64,000 bases of DNA from Diorhabda sublineata (Eukaryota > Arthropoda > Insecta > Coleoptera > Chrysomelidae), in contig NC_079478.1 in assembly GCF_026230105.1 (NCBI RefSeq), positions 21,157,653-21,221,652 of the forward strand, read 5' to 3'. Each line of letters starts with the position of its first letter. The stretch's first letter is position 1. Both the position numbers and the translations under genes were made by a program. Positions 16,236-30,075 of this stretch are shown piece after piece. Under the pieces are notes generated by a model. That model worked only from the letters and a program-made list of their open reading frames with translations. It was not told the DNA's origin and ran no database searches.

Positions 16236-18760
16236 TGGGCTTCAATGGATGTTAATCGACGATATCTGACAAAGTTAGATGCAAACTCACTGAAATATAT
16301 AAGGAATGTTGAAATTCGACTTCAAATTAGGAAGATGGACTTTGAAAATTTTCAATCAACACAAAGTGACAATCGACCTCAATGGGCTTCAATGGATGTT
16401 AATCGACGATATCTGACAAAGTTAGATGCAAACTCACTGAAATATATAAGGAATGTTGAAATTCGACTTCAAATTAGGAAGATAGACTTTGAAAATTTTC
16501 AATCAACACAAAGTGACAATCGACCTCATTGGGCTTCACTGGATGTTAATCGACGATATCTGACAAAGTTAATTGCAAACTTGGGCTTCAATGGATGTTA
16601 ATCGACGATATCTGACAAAGTTAGACGTAAACTCACTGAAATATATAAGAAATTTTGGAATTCGACTCCAAATTAGGAAGATAGACTTTGAAAATTTTCA
16701 ATCAATACAAAGTGACAATCGACCTCAATGGGCTTCAATGGATGTTAATCGACGATATCTGACAAAGTTAGATGCAAACTCACTGAAATATATAAGAAAT
16801 TTTGGAATTCGACTCCAAATTAGGAAGATAGACTTTGAAAATTTTCAATCAACACAAAGTGACAGTCGACCTCAATGGGCTTCAGTGGATGTAAATCGAC
16901 GATATCCGACAGTTAGATGCAAACTCACTGAGATATATAAGGAATGTTGAAATTCGACTACAAATTAGGAAGATAGACTTTGAAAATTTTCAATAAACAC
17001 AAAGTGACAATCGATCTCAATTGGCTTCCATGGATGTTAATCGACGATATCTGACAAAGTTAGAGGCAAACTCACTGAAATATTTAAAAAATGTTGAAAT
17101 TCGACTCCAAATTAGGAAGATAGACTTTGAATATTTTCAATCAACACAAAGTGACAATCGACCTCAATGGGCTTCAATGGATGTTAATCGACGATATCTG
17201 ACAAAGTTAATTGCAAACTCACTCGAATATATAAGAAATGTTGAAATTCGACTTCAAATTAGGAAGATAGACTTTGAAAATTTTCAATCAAAACAAAGTG
17301 ACAATCGACCTAAATGGGCTTCAATGGAAGTTAATCGACGATGTCTGACAAAGTTAGATGCAAACTCACTGAAATATATAAGAAATGTTGAATTTCGACT
17401 TCGAATTAGGAAGATAGACTTTGAAAATTTTCAATCAACACAAAGTGACAATCGACCTAAATGGGCTTCAATGGAAGTTAATCGACGATATCTGACAAAG
17501 TTAATTGCGAACTCACTCAAATATATAAGAAATTTTGGAATTCGACTCCAAATTAGGAAGATAGACTTTGAAAATTTTCAATCAACACAAAGTGACAGTC
17601 AACCTCAATGTGCTTCTATGGATGTAAATCGACGATATCTGACAAAATTAGATGCAAACTCACTGGAATATATAAGAAATGTTGAAATTTGACTTCAAAT
17701 TAGGAAGATAGACTTTGAAAAATTTCAATCAACACAAAGTGACAATCGACCTCAATGGGCTTCAATGGATGTTAATCGACGATATCTGACAAAGTTAATT
17801 GCAAACTCACTCAAATATATAAGGAATGTTGAAATTCGACTTCAAATTAGGAAGATAGACTTTGAAAATTTTCAATCAACACAAAGTGACAATCGACCTC
17901 AATAGGCTTCAATGGATGTTAATCGACGATATCTGACAAAGTTAGATGCAAACTCACTGAAATATATAAGGAATGTTGAAATTCGACTTCAAATTAGGAA
18001 GATAGACTTTGAAAATTTTCAATCAACACAAAGTGACAATCGACATCAATGGGCTTCAATGGATGTTAATCGACGATATCTGACAAAGTTAATTGCAAAC
18101 TTGGGCTTCAATGGATGTTAATCGACGATATCTGACAAAGTTAGACGTAAACTCACTGAAATATATAAGAAATTTTGGAATTCGACTCCAAATTAGGAAG
18201 ATACACTTTGAAAATTTTCAATCAATACAAAGTGACAATCGCCCTCAATGGGCTTCTGTGGATGTTAATCGACGATATCTGACAAAGTTAGATGCAAACT
18301 CACTGAAATATATAAGGAATGTTGAAATTCGACTTCAAATTAGGAAGATAGACTTTGAAAATTTTCAATCAACACAAAATGACAATCGACCTCATTGGGC
18401 TTCACTGGATGTTAATCGACGATATCTGACAAAGTTAATTGCAAATTTGGGCTTCTGTGGATGTTAATCGACGATATCTGACAAATTTAGATGCAAACTC
18501 ACTGAAATATATAAGGAATGTTGAAATTCGACTTCAAATTAGGAAGATAGACTTTGAAAATTTTCAATCAACACAAAGTGACAATCGACCTCATTGGGCT
18601 TCACTGGATGTTAATCGACGATATCTGACAAAGTTAATTGCAAACTTGGGCTTCAATGGATGTTAATCGACGATATCTGACAAAGTTAGACGTAAACTCA
18701 CTGAAATATATAAGAAATTTTGGAATTCGACTCCAAATTAGGAAGATAGACTTTGAAAAT
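13200..18760 (+). repeat. Copied block at 4710-bp offset
   Basis: The series at about 13200-13980, with three 52-bp units and the GATACACTTTG and CAACACAAAATG variants, recurs at about 17910-18690 at an offset of 4710 bp. Just upstream the offset is 4416 bp (12605 with 17021). The later copy therefore has two extra monomers (294 bp) inserted around 17.5-17.9 kb. Confidence 0.75.
15512..17325 (+). repeat. Higher-order repeat with 1079-bp period
   Basis: Equivalent ATGGATG positions at 15512 and 16591 start the same unit series. The period is six 147-bp units, one 145-bp unit and one 52-bp unit, which sums exactly to 1079. The second copy follows the first until about 17325 and then switches to the series also seen at 12900 (GACGATGTCTG). 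A single-base difference (CACACGAAT against CACTCGAAT) separates the copies near 16141 and 17220. Confidence 0.82.
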
Positions 18761-21263
18761 TTTCAATCAACACAAAGTGACAATCGACCTCAATGGGCTT
18801 CTGTGGATGTTAATCGACGATATCTGACAAAGTTAGATGCAAACTCACTGAAATATATAAGGAATGTTGAAATTCGACTTCAAATTAGGAAGATAGACTT
18901 TGAAAATTTTCAATCAACACAAAGTGACAATCGACCTCATTGGGCTTCACTGGATGTTAATCGACGATATCTGACAAAGTTAATTGCAAACTTGGGCTTC
19001 AATGGATGTTAATCGACGATATCTGACAAAGTTAGACGTAAACTCACTGAAATATATAAGAAATTTTGGAATTCGACTCCAAATTAGGAAGATAGACTTT
19101 GAAAATTTTCAATCAACACAAAGTGACAATCGACCTCAATGGGCCTGAATGGATGTTAATCGACGATATCTGACAAAGTTAGATGCAAACTCACTGAAAT
19201 ATATAAGAAATTTTGGAATTCGACTCCAAATTAGGAAGATAGACTTTGAAAAGTTTCAATCAACACAAAGTGACAGTCGACCTCAATGGGCTTCAGTGGA
19301 TGTAAATCGACGATATCCGACAGTTAGATGCAAACTCACTGAGATATATAAGGAATGTTGAAATTCGACTACAAATTAGGAAGATAGACTTTGAAAATTT
19401 TCAATAATCACAAAGTGACAATCGATCTCAATTGGCTTCAATGGATGTTAATCGACGATATCTGACAAAGTTAGAGGCAAACTCACTGAAATATTTAAAA
19501 AATGTTGAAATTCGACTTCAAATTAGGAAGATAGACTTTGAATATTTTCAATCAACACAAAGTGACAATCGACCTCAATGGGCTTCAATGGATGTTAATC
19601 GACGATATCTGACAAAGTTAGATGCAAACTCACTGAAATATATAAGGAATGTTGAAATTCGACTTCAAATTAGGAAGATAGACTTTGAAAATTTTCAATC
19701 AACACAAAGTGACAATCGACATCAATGGGCTTCAATGGATGTTAATCGACGATATCTGACAAAGTTAATTACAAACTTGGGCTTCAATGGATGTTAATCG
19801 ACGATATCTGACAAAGTTAGACGTAAACTCACTGAAATATATAAGAAATTTTGGAATTCGACTCCAAATTAGGAAGATACACTTTGAAAATTTTCAATCA
19901 ATACAAAGTGACAATCGCCCTCAATGGGCTTCTGTGGATGTTAATCGACGATATCTGACAAAGTTAGATGCAAACTCACTGAAATATATAAGGAATGTTG
20001 AAATTCGACTTCAAATTAGGAAGATAGACTTTGAAAATTTTCAATCAACACAAAATGACAATCGACCTCATTGGGCTTCACTGGATGTTAATCGACGATA
20101 TCTGACAAAGTTAATTGCAAACTTGGGCTTCTGTGGATGTTAATCGACGATATCTGACAAATTTAGATGCAAACTCACTGAAATATATAAGGAATGTTGA
20201 AATTCGACTTCAAATTAGGAAGATAGACTTTAAAAATTTTCAATCAACACAAAGTGACAATCGACCTCATTGGGCTTCACTGGATGTTAATCGACGATAT
20301 CTGACAAAGTTAATTGCAAACTTGGGCTTCAATGGATGTTAATCGACGATATCTGACAAAGTTAGACGTAAACTCACTGAAATATATAAGAAATTTTGGA
20401 ATTCGACTCCAAATTAGGAAGATAGACTTTGAAAATTTTCAATCAACACAAAGTGACAATCGACCTCAATGGGCTTCTGTGGATGTTAATCGACGATATC
20501 TGACAAAGTTAAATGCAAACTCACTGAAATATATAAGGAATGTTGAAATTCGACTTCAAATTAGGAAGATAGACTTTGAAAATTTTCAATCAACACAAAG
20601 TGACAATCGACCTCATTGGGCTTCACTGGATGTTAATCGACGATATCTGACAAAGTTAATTGCAAACTTGGGCTTCAATGGATGTTAATCGACGATATCT
20701 GACAAAGTTAGACGTAAACTCACTGAAATATATAAGAAATTTTGGAATTCGACTCCAAATTAGGAAGATAGACTTTGAAAATTTTCAATCAACACAAAGT
20801 GACAATCGACCTCAATGGGCCTGAATGGATGTTAATCGACGATATCTGACAAAGTTAGATGCAAACTCACTGAAATATATAAGAAATTTTGGAATTCGAC
20901 TCCAAATTAGGAAGATAGACTTTGAAAAGTTTCAATCAACACAAAGTGACAGTCGACCTCAATGGGCTTCAGTGGATGTAAATCGACGATATCCGACAGT
21001 TAGATGCAAACTCACTGAGATATATAAGGAATGTTGAAATTCGACTACAAATTAGGAAGATAGACTTTGAAAATTTTCAATAATCACAAAGTGACAATCG
21101 ATCTCAATTGGCTTCAATGGATGTTAATAGACGATATCTGACAAAGTTAGAGGCAAACTCACTGAAATATTTAAAAAATGTTGAAATTCGACTTCAAATT
21201 AGGAAGATAGACTTTGAATATTTTCAATCAACACAAAGTGACAATCGACCTCAATGGGCTTCA
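17912..21263 (+). repeat. 1676-bp higher-order repeat, two adjacent copies
   Basis: The copies occupy 17912-19587 and 19588-21263. I traced the unit boundaries through 19441-21117 and found nine 147-bp units, one 145-bp unit and four 52-bp units. These 14 units sum exactly to 1676 bp. Shared markers at this offset include the 52-bp units, CAACACAAAATG, GGGCCTGAATGG and GAAAAGTTTCAATC. A partial third copy follows at a 930-bp offset (20825 with 21755, and 21108 with 22038). Copies differ by scattered single bases, such as GCAAATTTGGG at 18441 against GCAAACTTGGG. Confidence 0.88.
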
Positions 21264-22449
21264 ATGGATGTTAATCGACGATATCTGACAGTTAGATGCA
21301 AACTCACTGAAATATTTAAGGAATGATGAAATTCGACTTCAAATTAGGAAGATAGACTTTGAAAATTTTCGATCAACACAAAGTGACAGTCAACCTCAAT
21401 GGGCTTCAGTGGATGTAAATCGACGATATCTGACAAAGTTAGATGCAAACTCACTGAAATATATAAAAAATGTTGAAATTCGACTTCAAATTAGGAAGGT
21501 AGACTTAGAAAATTTTCAATCAACACAAAGTGACAATCGACCTCATTGGGCTTCACTGGATGTTAATCGACGATATCTGACAAAGTTAATTGCAAACTTG
21601 GGCTTCAATGGATGTTAATCGACGATATCTGACAAAGTTAGACGTAAACTCACTGAAATATATAAGAAATTTTGGAATTCGACTCCAAATTAGGAAGATA
21701 GACTTTGAAAATTTTCAATCAACACAAAGTGACAATCGACCTCAATGGACCTGAATGGATGTTAATCGACGATATCTGACAAAGTTAGATGCAAACTCAC
21801 TGAAATATATAAGAAATTTTGGAATTCGACTCCAAATTAGGAAGATAGACTTTGAAAAGTTTCAATCAACACAAAGTGACAGTCGACCTCAATGGGCTTC
21901 AGTGGATGTAAATCGACGATATCCGACAGTTAGATGCAAACTCACTGAGATATATAAGGAATGTTGAAATTCGACTACAAATTAGGAAGATAGACTTTGA
22001 AAATTTTCAATAATCACAAAGTGACAATCGATCTCAATTGGCTTCAATGGATGTTAATCCACGATATTTGACAAAGTTAGAGGCAAACTCACTGAAATAT
22101 TTAAAAAATGTTGAAATTCGACTTCAAATTAGGAAGATAGACTTTGAATATTTTCAATCAACACAAAGTGACAATCGACCTCAATGGGCTTCAATGGATG
22201 TTAATCGACGATATCTGACAAAGTTAATTGCAAACTCACTCGAATATATAAGAAATGTTGAAATTCGACTTCAAATTAGGAAGATAGACTTTGAAAATTT
22301 TCAATCAACACAAAGTGACAGTCGACCTCAATGGGCTTCAGTGGATGTGAATCGACGATATCTGACAGTTAGATGCAAACTCACTGAAATATTTAAGGAA
22401 TGATGAAATTCGACTTCAAATTAGGAAGATAGACTTTGAAAATTTTCGA

Positions 22450-25400
22450 TCAACACAAAGTGACAGTCAACCTCAATGGGCTTCAGTGGATGTAAATCGA
22501 CGATATCTGACAAAGTTAGATGCAAACTCACTGAAATATATAAAAAATGTTGGAATTCGACTTCAAATTAGGAAGGTAGACTTTGAAAATTTTCAATCAA
22601 CACAAAGTGACAATCGACCTCAATGGGCTTCAATGGATGTTAATCGACGATATCTGACAAAGTTAGATGCAAACTCAATGAAATATATAAGAAATTTTGA
22701 AATTCGACTTAAAATTAGGAAGATAGACTTTGAAAATTTTCAATCAACACAAAGTGACAGTCGACCTCAATGGGCTTCAGTGGATGTAAATCGACGATAT
22801 CCGAGAGTTAGATGCAAACTCACTGAGATATATAAGGAATGTTGAATTTCGACTACAAATTAGGAAGATAGACTTTGAAAATTTTCGATCAACACAAAGT
22901 GACAGTCAACCTCAATGGGCTTCAGTGGATGTAAATCGACGATATCTGACAAAGTTAGATGCAAACCCACTGAAATATATAAGAAATGTTGAAATTCGAC
23001 TTCAAATTAGGAAGATAGACTTTGAAAATTTTCAATCAACACAAAGTGACAGTCGACCTCAATGGGCTTCAGTGGATGTAAATCGACGATATTCGACAGT
23101 TAGATGCAAACTCACTGAGATATATAAGGAATGTTGAATTTCGACTCCAAATTAGGAAGATAGACTTTGAAAATTTTCAATCAACACAAAGTGACAGTCG
23201 ACCTCAATGGGCTTCAGTGGATGTAAATCGACGATATCCGACAGTTAGATGCAAACTCACTGAGATATATAAGGAATGTTGAAATTCGACTACAAATTAG
23301 GAAGATAGACTTTGAAAATTTTCAATAAACACAAAGTGACAATCGATCTCAATTGGCTTCAATGGATGTTAATCGACGATATCTGACAAAGTTAGAGGCA
23401 AACTCACTGAAATATTTAAAAAATGTTGAAAAGTTTCAATCAACACAAAGTGACAATCGACCTCAATGGGCTTCAATGGATGTTAATCGACGATATCTGA
23501 CAAAGTTAATTGCAAACTCACTCGAATATATAAGAAATGTTGAAATTCGACTTCAAATTAGGAAGATAGACTTTGAAAATTTTCAATCAACACAAAGTGA
23601 CAGTCGACCTCAATGGGCTTCAGTGGATGTGAATCGACGATATCTGACAGTTAGATGCAAACTCACTGAAATATTTAAGGAATGATGAAATTCGACTTCA
23701 AATTAGGAAGATAGACTTTGAAACTTTTCGATCAACACAAAGTGACAGGCAACCTCAATGGGCTTCAGTGGATGTAAATCGACGATATCTGACAAAGTTA
23801 GATGCAAACTCACTGAAATATATAAAAAATGTTGAAATTCGACTTCAATATAGGAAGATAGACTTTGAAAATTTTCAATCAACACAAAGTGACAGTCGAC
23901 CTCAATGGGCTTCAGTGGATGTAAATCGACGATATCCGACAGTTAATTGCAAACTCACTCAAATATATGAGAAATGTTGAAATTCGACTTCAAATTAGGA
24001 AGATAGACTTTGAAAATTTTCAATCAACACAAGGTGACAATCGGCCTCAATGGGCTTCAATGGATGTTAATCGACGATATCTGACAAAGTTAGATGCAAA
24101 CCCATTGAAATATATAAGAAATGTTGAAATTCGACTCCAAATTAGGAAGATAGACTTCGAAAATTTTCAATCAACACAAAGTGACATTCGACCTCAATGG
24201 GCTTTAATGGATGTTAATCGACGATATCTGACAAAGTTAATTGCAAACTCACTCGAATATATAAGAAATGTTGAAATTCGACTTCAAATTAGGAAGATAG
24301 ACTTTGAAAATTTTCAATCAACACAAAGTGACATTCGAACTCAATGGGATTTAATGGATGATAATCGACGATATCTGACAAAGTTAATTGCGAACTCACT
24401 CAAATATATAAGAAATGTTGAAATTCGACTTCAAATTAGGAAGATAGACTTTGAAAATTTTCAATCAACACAAAGTGACAATCGACCTCAATGGGCTTCA
24501 CTGGATGTTAATCGACGATATCTGACAAAGTCAATTGCAAACTTGGGCTTCAATGGATGTTAATCGACCATATCTGACAAAGTTGGACGTAAACTCAATG
24601 AAATATATAAGAAATTTTGGAATTCGACTCCAAATTAGGAAGATAGACTTTGAAAATTTTCAATCAACACAAAGTGACAGTCGACCTCAATGGGCTTCAG
24701 TGGATGTAAATCGACGATATCCGACAGTTAGATGCAAACTCACTGAGATATATAAGGAATGTTGAAATTCGACTACAAATTAGGAAGATAGACTTTGAAA
24801 ATTTTCAATAAACACAAAGTGACAATCGATCTCAATTGGCTTCAATGGATGTTAATCGACGATATCTGACAAAGTTAGATGCAAACTCACTGAAATATTT
24901 AAAAAATGTTGAAATTCGACTTCAAATTAGGAAGATAGACTTTGAATATTTTCAATCAACACAAAGTGACAATCGACCTCAATGGGCTTCAATGGATGTT
25001 AATCGACGATATCTGACAAAGTTAATTGCAAACTCACTCGAATATATAAGAAATGTTGAAATTCGACTTCAAATTAGGAAGATAGACTTTGAAAATTTTC
25101 AATTAACACAAAGTGACAGTCGACCTCAATGGGCTTCAGTGGATGTGAATTGACGATATCTTACAGTTAGATGCAAACTCACTGAAATATATAAGGAATG
25201 TTGAAATTCGACTTCAAATTAGGAAGATAGACTTTGAAAATTTTCGATCAACACAAAGTGACAGTCAACCTCAATAGGCTTCAGTGGATATAAATCGACG
25301 ATATCTGACAAAGTTAGATGCAAACTCACTGAAATATATAAAAAATGTTGAAATTCGACTTCAAATTAGGCATATAGACTTTGAAAATTTTCAATCAACA

Positions 25401-28400
25401 CAAAGTGACAATCGACCTCAATGGGCTTCAATGGATGTTAATCGACGATATCTGACAAAGTTAGATGCAAACCCACTGAAATATATAAGAAATGTTGAAA
25501 TTCGACTTCAAATTAGGAAGATAGACTTCGAAAATTTTCAATCAACACAAAGTGACATTCGAACTCAATGGGATTTAATGGATGATAATCGACGATATCT
25601 GACAAAGTTAATTGCGAACTCACTCAAATATATAAGAAATGTTGAAATTCGACTTCAAATTAGGAAGATAGACTTTGAAAATTTTCAATCAACACAAAGT
25701 GACAATCGACCTCAATGGGCTTCAATGGATGTTAATTGACGATATCTGACGAAGTTAATTGCGAACTCACTCAAATATATAAGAAATGTTGAAATTCGAC
25801 TTCAAATTAGGAAGATAGACTTTGAAAATTTTCAATCAACACAAAGTGACAATCGACCTCAATGGGCTTCAATGGATGTTAATCGACGATATCTGACAAA
25901 GTTAGATGCAAACTCAATGAAATATATAAGAAATTTTGAAATTCGACTTCAAATTAGGAAGATAGACTTTGAAAATTTTCAATCAACACAAAGTGACAGT
26001 CGACCTCAATGGGCTTCAGTGGATGTAAATCGACGATATCCGACAGTTAGATGCAAACTCACTGAGATATATAAGGAATGTTGAAATTCGACTACAAATT
26101 AGGAAGATAGACTTCGAAAATTTTCAATCAACACAAAGTGACAATCGACCTCAATGGGCTTCAATGGATGTTAATCGACGATATCTGACAAAGTTAATTG
26201 CAAACTCACTCAAATATATAAGAAATGTTGAAATTCGACTTCAAATTAGTAAGATAGACTTTAAAAATTTTCAATTAACACAAAGTGACAGTCGACCTCA
26301 ATGGGCTTCAGTGGATGTGAATTGACGATATCTTACAGTTAGATGCAAACTCACTGAAATATATAAGGAATGTTGAAATTCGACTTCAAATTAGGAAGAT
26401 AGACTTTGAAAATTTTCGATCAACACAAAGTGACAGTCAACCTCAATAGGCTTCAGTGGATATAAATCGACGATATCTGACAAAGTTAGATGCAAACTCA
26501 CTGAAATATATAAAAAATGTTGAAATTCGACTTCAAATTAGGCAGATAGACTTTGAAAATTTTCAATCAACACAAAGTGACAATCGACCTCAATGGGCTT
26601 CAATGGATGTTAATCGACGATATCTGACAAAGTTAGATGCAAACCCACTGAAATATATAAGAAATGTTGAAATTCGACTTCAAATTAGGAAGATAGACTT
26701 CGAAAATTTTCAATCAACACAAAGTGACATTCGAACTCAATGGGATTTAATGGATGATAATCGACGATATCTGACAAAGTTAATTGCGAACTCACTCAAA
26801 TATATAAGAAATGTTGAAATTCGACTTCAAATTAGGAAGATAGACTTTGAAAATTTTCAATCAACACAAAGTGACAATCGACCTCAATGGGCTTCAATGG
26901 ATGTTAATTGACGATATCTGACGAAGTTAATTGCAAACTCACTCAAATATATAAGAAATGTTGAAATTCGACTTCAAATTAGGAAGATAGACTTTAAAAA
27001 TTTTCAATCAACACAAGGTGACAATCGGCCTCAATGGGCTTCAATGGATGTTAATCGACGATATCTGACAAAGTTAGATGCAAACCCACTGAAATATATA
27101 AGAAATTTTGAAATTCGACTTCAAATTAGGAAGATAGACTTCGAAAATTTTCAATCAACACAAAGTGACATTCGAACTCAATGGGATTTAATGGATGATA
27201 ATCGACGATATCTGACAAAGTTAATTGCGAACTCACTCAAATATATAAGAAATGTTGAAATTCGACTTCAAATTAGGAAGATAGACTTTGAAAATTTTCA
27301 ATCAACACAAAGTGACAATCGACCTCAATGGGCTTCAATGGATGTTAATTGACGATATCTGACGAAGTTAATTGCAAACTCACTCAAATATATAAGAAAT
27401 GTCTAAATTCGACTTCAAATTAGGAAGATAGACTTTGAAAATTTTCAATCAACACAAAGTGACAATCGACCTCAATTGGCTTCAATGGATGTTAATCGAC
27501 GATATCTGACAAAGTTAGATGCAAACTCAATGAAATATATAAGAAATTTTGAAATTCGACTTCAAATTAGGAAGATAGACTTTGAAAATTTTCAATCAAC
27601 ACAAAGTGACAGTCGACCTCAATGGGCTTCAGTGGATGTAAATCGACGATATCCGACAGTTAGATGCAAACTCACTGAGATATATAAGGAATGTTGAAAT
27701 TCGACTACAAATTAGGAAGATAGACTTCGAAAATTTTCAATCAACACAAAGTGACATTCGACCTCAATGGGCTTCAATGGATGTTAATCGACGATATCTG
27801 ACAAAGTTAATTGCAAACTCACTCAAATATATAAGAAATGTTGAAATTCGACTTCAAATTAGGAAGATAGACTTTAAAAATTTTCAATCAACACAAGGTG
27901 ACAATCGGCCTCAATGGGCTTCAACGGATGTTAATCGACGATATCTGACAAAGTTAGATGCAAACCCACTGAAATATATAAGAAATGTTGAAATTCGACT
28001 TCAAATTAGGAAGATAGACTTCGAAAATTTTCAATCAACACAAAGTGACATTCGAACTCAATGGGATTTAATGGATGATAATCGACGATATCTGACAAAG
28101 TTAATTGCGAACTCACTCAAATATATAAGAAATGTTGAAATTCGACTTCAAATTAGGAAGATAGACTTTGAAAATTTTCAATCAACACAAAGTGACAATC
28201 GACCTCAATGGGCTTCAATGGATGTTAATTGACGATATCTGACGAAGTTAATTGCAAACTCACTCAAATATATAAGAAATGTTGAAATTCGACTTCAAAT
28301 TAGGAAGATAGACTTTGAAAATTTTCAATCAACACAAAGTGACAATCGACCTCAATGGGCTTCACTGGATGTTAATCGACGATATCTGACAAAGTCAATT

Positions 28401-30075
28401 GCAAACTTGGGCTTCAATGGATGTTAATCGACCATATCTAACAAAGTTAGACGTAAACTCAATGAAATATATAAGAAATTTTGGAATTCGACTCCAAATT
28501 AGGAAGATAGACTTTGAAAATTTTCAATAAACACAAAGTGACAATCGATCTCAATTGGCTTTAATGGATGTTAATCGACGATATCTGACAAAGTTAGATG
28601 CAAACTCACTGAAATATTTAAAAAATGTTGAAATTCGACTTCAAATTAGGAAGATAGACTTTGAATATTTTCAATCAACACAAAGTGACAATCGACCTCA
28701 ATGGGCTTCAATGGATGTTAATCGACGATATCTGACAAAGTTAATTGCAAACTCACTCGAATATATAAGAAATGTTGAAATTCGACTTCAAATTAGGAAG
28801 ATAGACTTTGAAAATTTTCGATCAACACAAAGTGACAGTCAACCTCAATGGGCTTCAGTGGATGTAAATCGACGATATCTGACAAAGTTAGATGCAAACT
28901 CACTGAAATATATAAAAAATGTTGAAATTCGACTTCAAATTAGGAAGGTAGACTTTGAAAATTTTCAATCAACACAAAGTGACAATCGACCTCAATGGGC
29001 TTCAATGGATGTTAATCGACGATATCTGACAAAGTTAGATGCAAACTCAATGAAATATATAAGAAATATTGAAATTCGACTTCAAATTAGGAAGATAGAC
29101 TTTGAAAATTTTCAATCAACACAAAGTGACAGTCGACCTCAATGGGCTTCAGTGGATGTAAATCGACGATATCCGACAGTTAGATGCAAACTCACTGAGA
29201 TATATAAGGAATGTTGAATTTCGACTACAAATTAGGAAGATAGACTTTGAAAATTTTCGATCAACACAAAGTGACAGTCAACCTCAATGGGCTTCAGTGG
29301 ATGTAAATCGACGATATCTGACAAAGTTAGATGCAAACCCACTGAAATATATAAGAAATGTTGAAATTCGACTTCAAATTAGGAAGATAGACTTTGAAAA
29401 TTTTCAATCAACACAAAGTGACAGTCGACCTCAATGGGCTTCAGTTGATGTAAATCGACGATATCCGACAGTTAGATGCAAACTCACTGAGATATATAAG
29501 GAATGTTGAATTTCGACTCCAAATTAGGAAGATAGACTTTGAAAATTTTCAATCAACACAAAGTGACAGTCGACCTCAATGGGCTTCAGTGGATGTAAAT
29601 CGACGATATCCGACAGTTAGATGCAAACTCACTGAGATATATAAGGAATGTTGAAATTCGACTACAAATTAGGAAGATAGACTTTGAAAATTTTCAATAA
29701 ACACAAAGTGACAATCGATCTCAATTGGCTTCAATGGATGTTAATCGACGATATCTGACAAAGTTAGAGGCAAACTCACTGAAATATTTAAAAAATGTTG
29801 AAATTCGACTTCAAATTAGGAAGATAGACTTTGAATATTTTCAATCAACACAAAGTGACAATCGACCTCAATGGGCTTCAATGGATGTTAATCGACGATA
29901 TCTGACAAAGTTAATTGCAAACTCACTCGAATATATAAGAAATGTTGAAATTCGACTTCAAATTAGGAAGATAGACTTTGAAAATTTTCAATCAACACAA
30001 AGTGACAGTCGACCTCAATGGGCTTCAGTGGATGTGGAATCGACGATATCTGACAGTTAGATGCAAACTCACTGA
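22450..30075 (+). repeat. Copied block at 6372-bp offset (about 1.2 kb, two copies)
   Basis: Unit series around 22480-23700 and 28860-30075 correspond at 6372 bp (22925 with 29297, 23353 with 29725). Downstream the offset becomes 6406 bp (23768 with 30174). The extra 34 bp is explained by a 33-bp deletion in the first copy near 23430 and a 1-bp insertion in the second near 30035. Confidence 0.78.
23378..23491 (+). repeat. 114-bp monomer with 33-bp internal deletion
   Basis: The GATATC-to-GATATC distance is 114 bp. Sequence runs from AAAAAATGTTGAA directly into AAGTTTCAATCAAC, removing 33 bp between the TTGAA at unit 49 and the TTGAA at unit 82. The 33-bp loss keeps the 49-codon frame. The equivalent unit at 29750-29896 is full length. 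I found no other unit of this size. Confidence 0.88.

Larger units (their letters stand above)
10253..22400 (+). repeat. Region B: higher-order mosaic of 147-, 145- and 52-bp units
   Basis: Region B combines full monomers, 145-bp monomers (GATATCCGACAGTTAG, with a 2-bp loss at unit 11-13) and 18 of the 24 truncated 52-bp units. Typical variants are TTTTGGAATTCGACTCC, GTTAGACGTAAAC, CCTCATTGGGC, and TTTAAAAAATG with GAATATTTTC. Blocks recur at offsets of 930, 1079, 1676, 3337 and 4710 bp. This is the most complex higher-order structure in the window. No gene seen. Confidence 0.88.
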
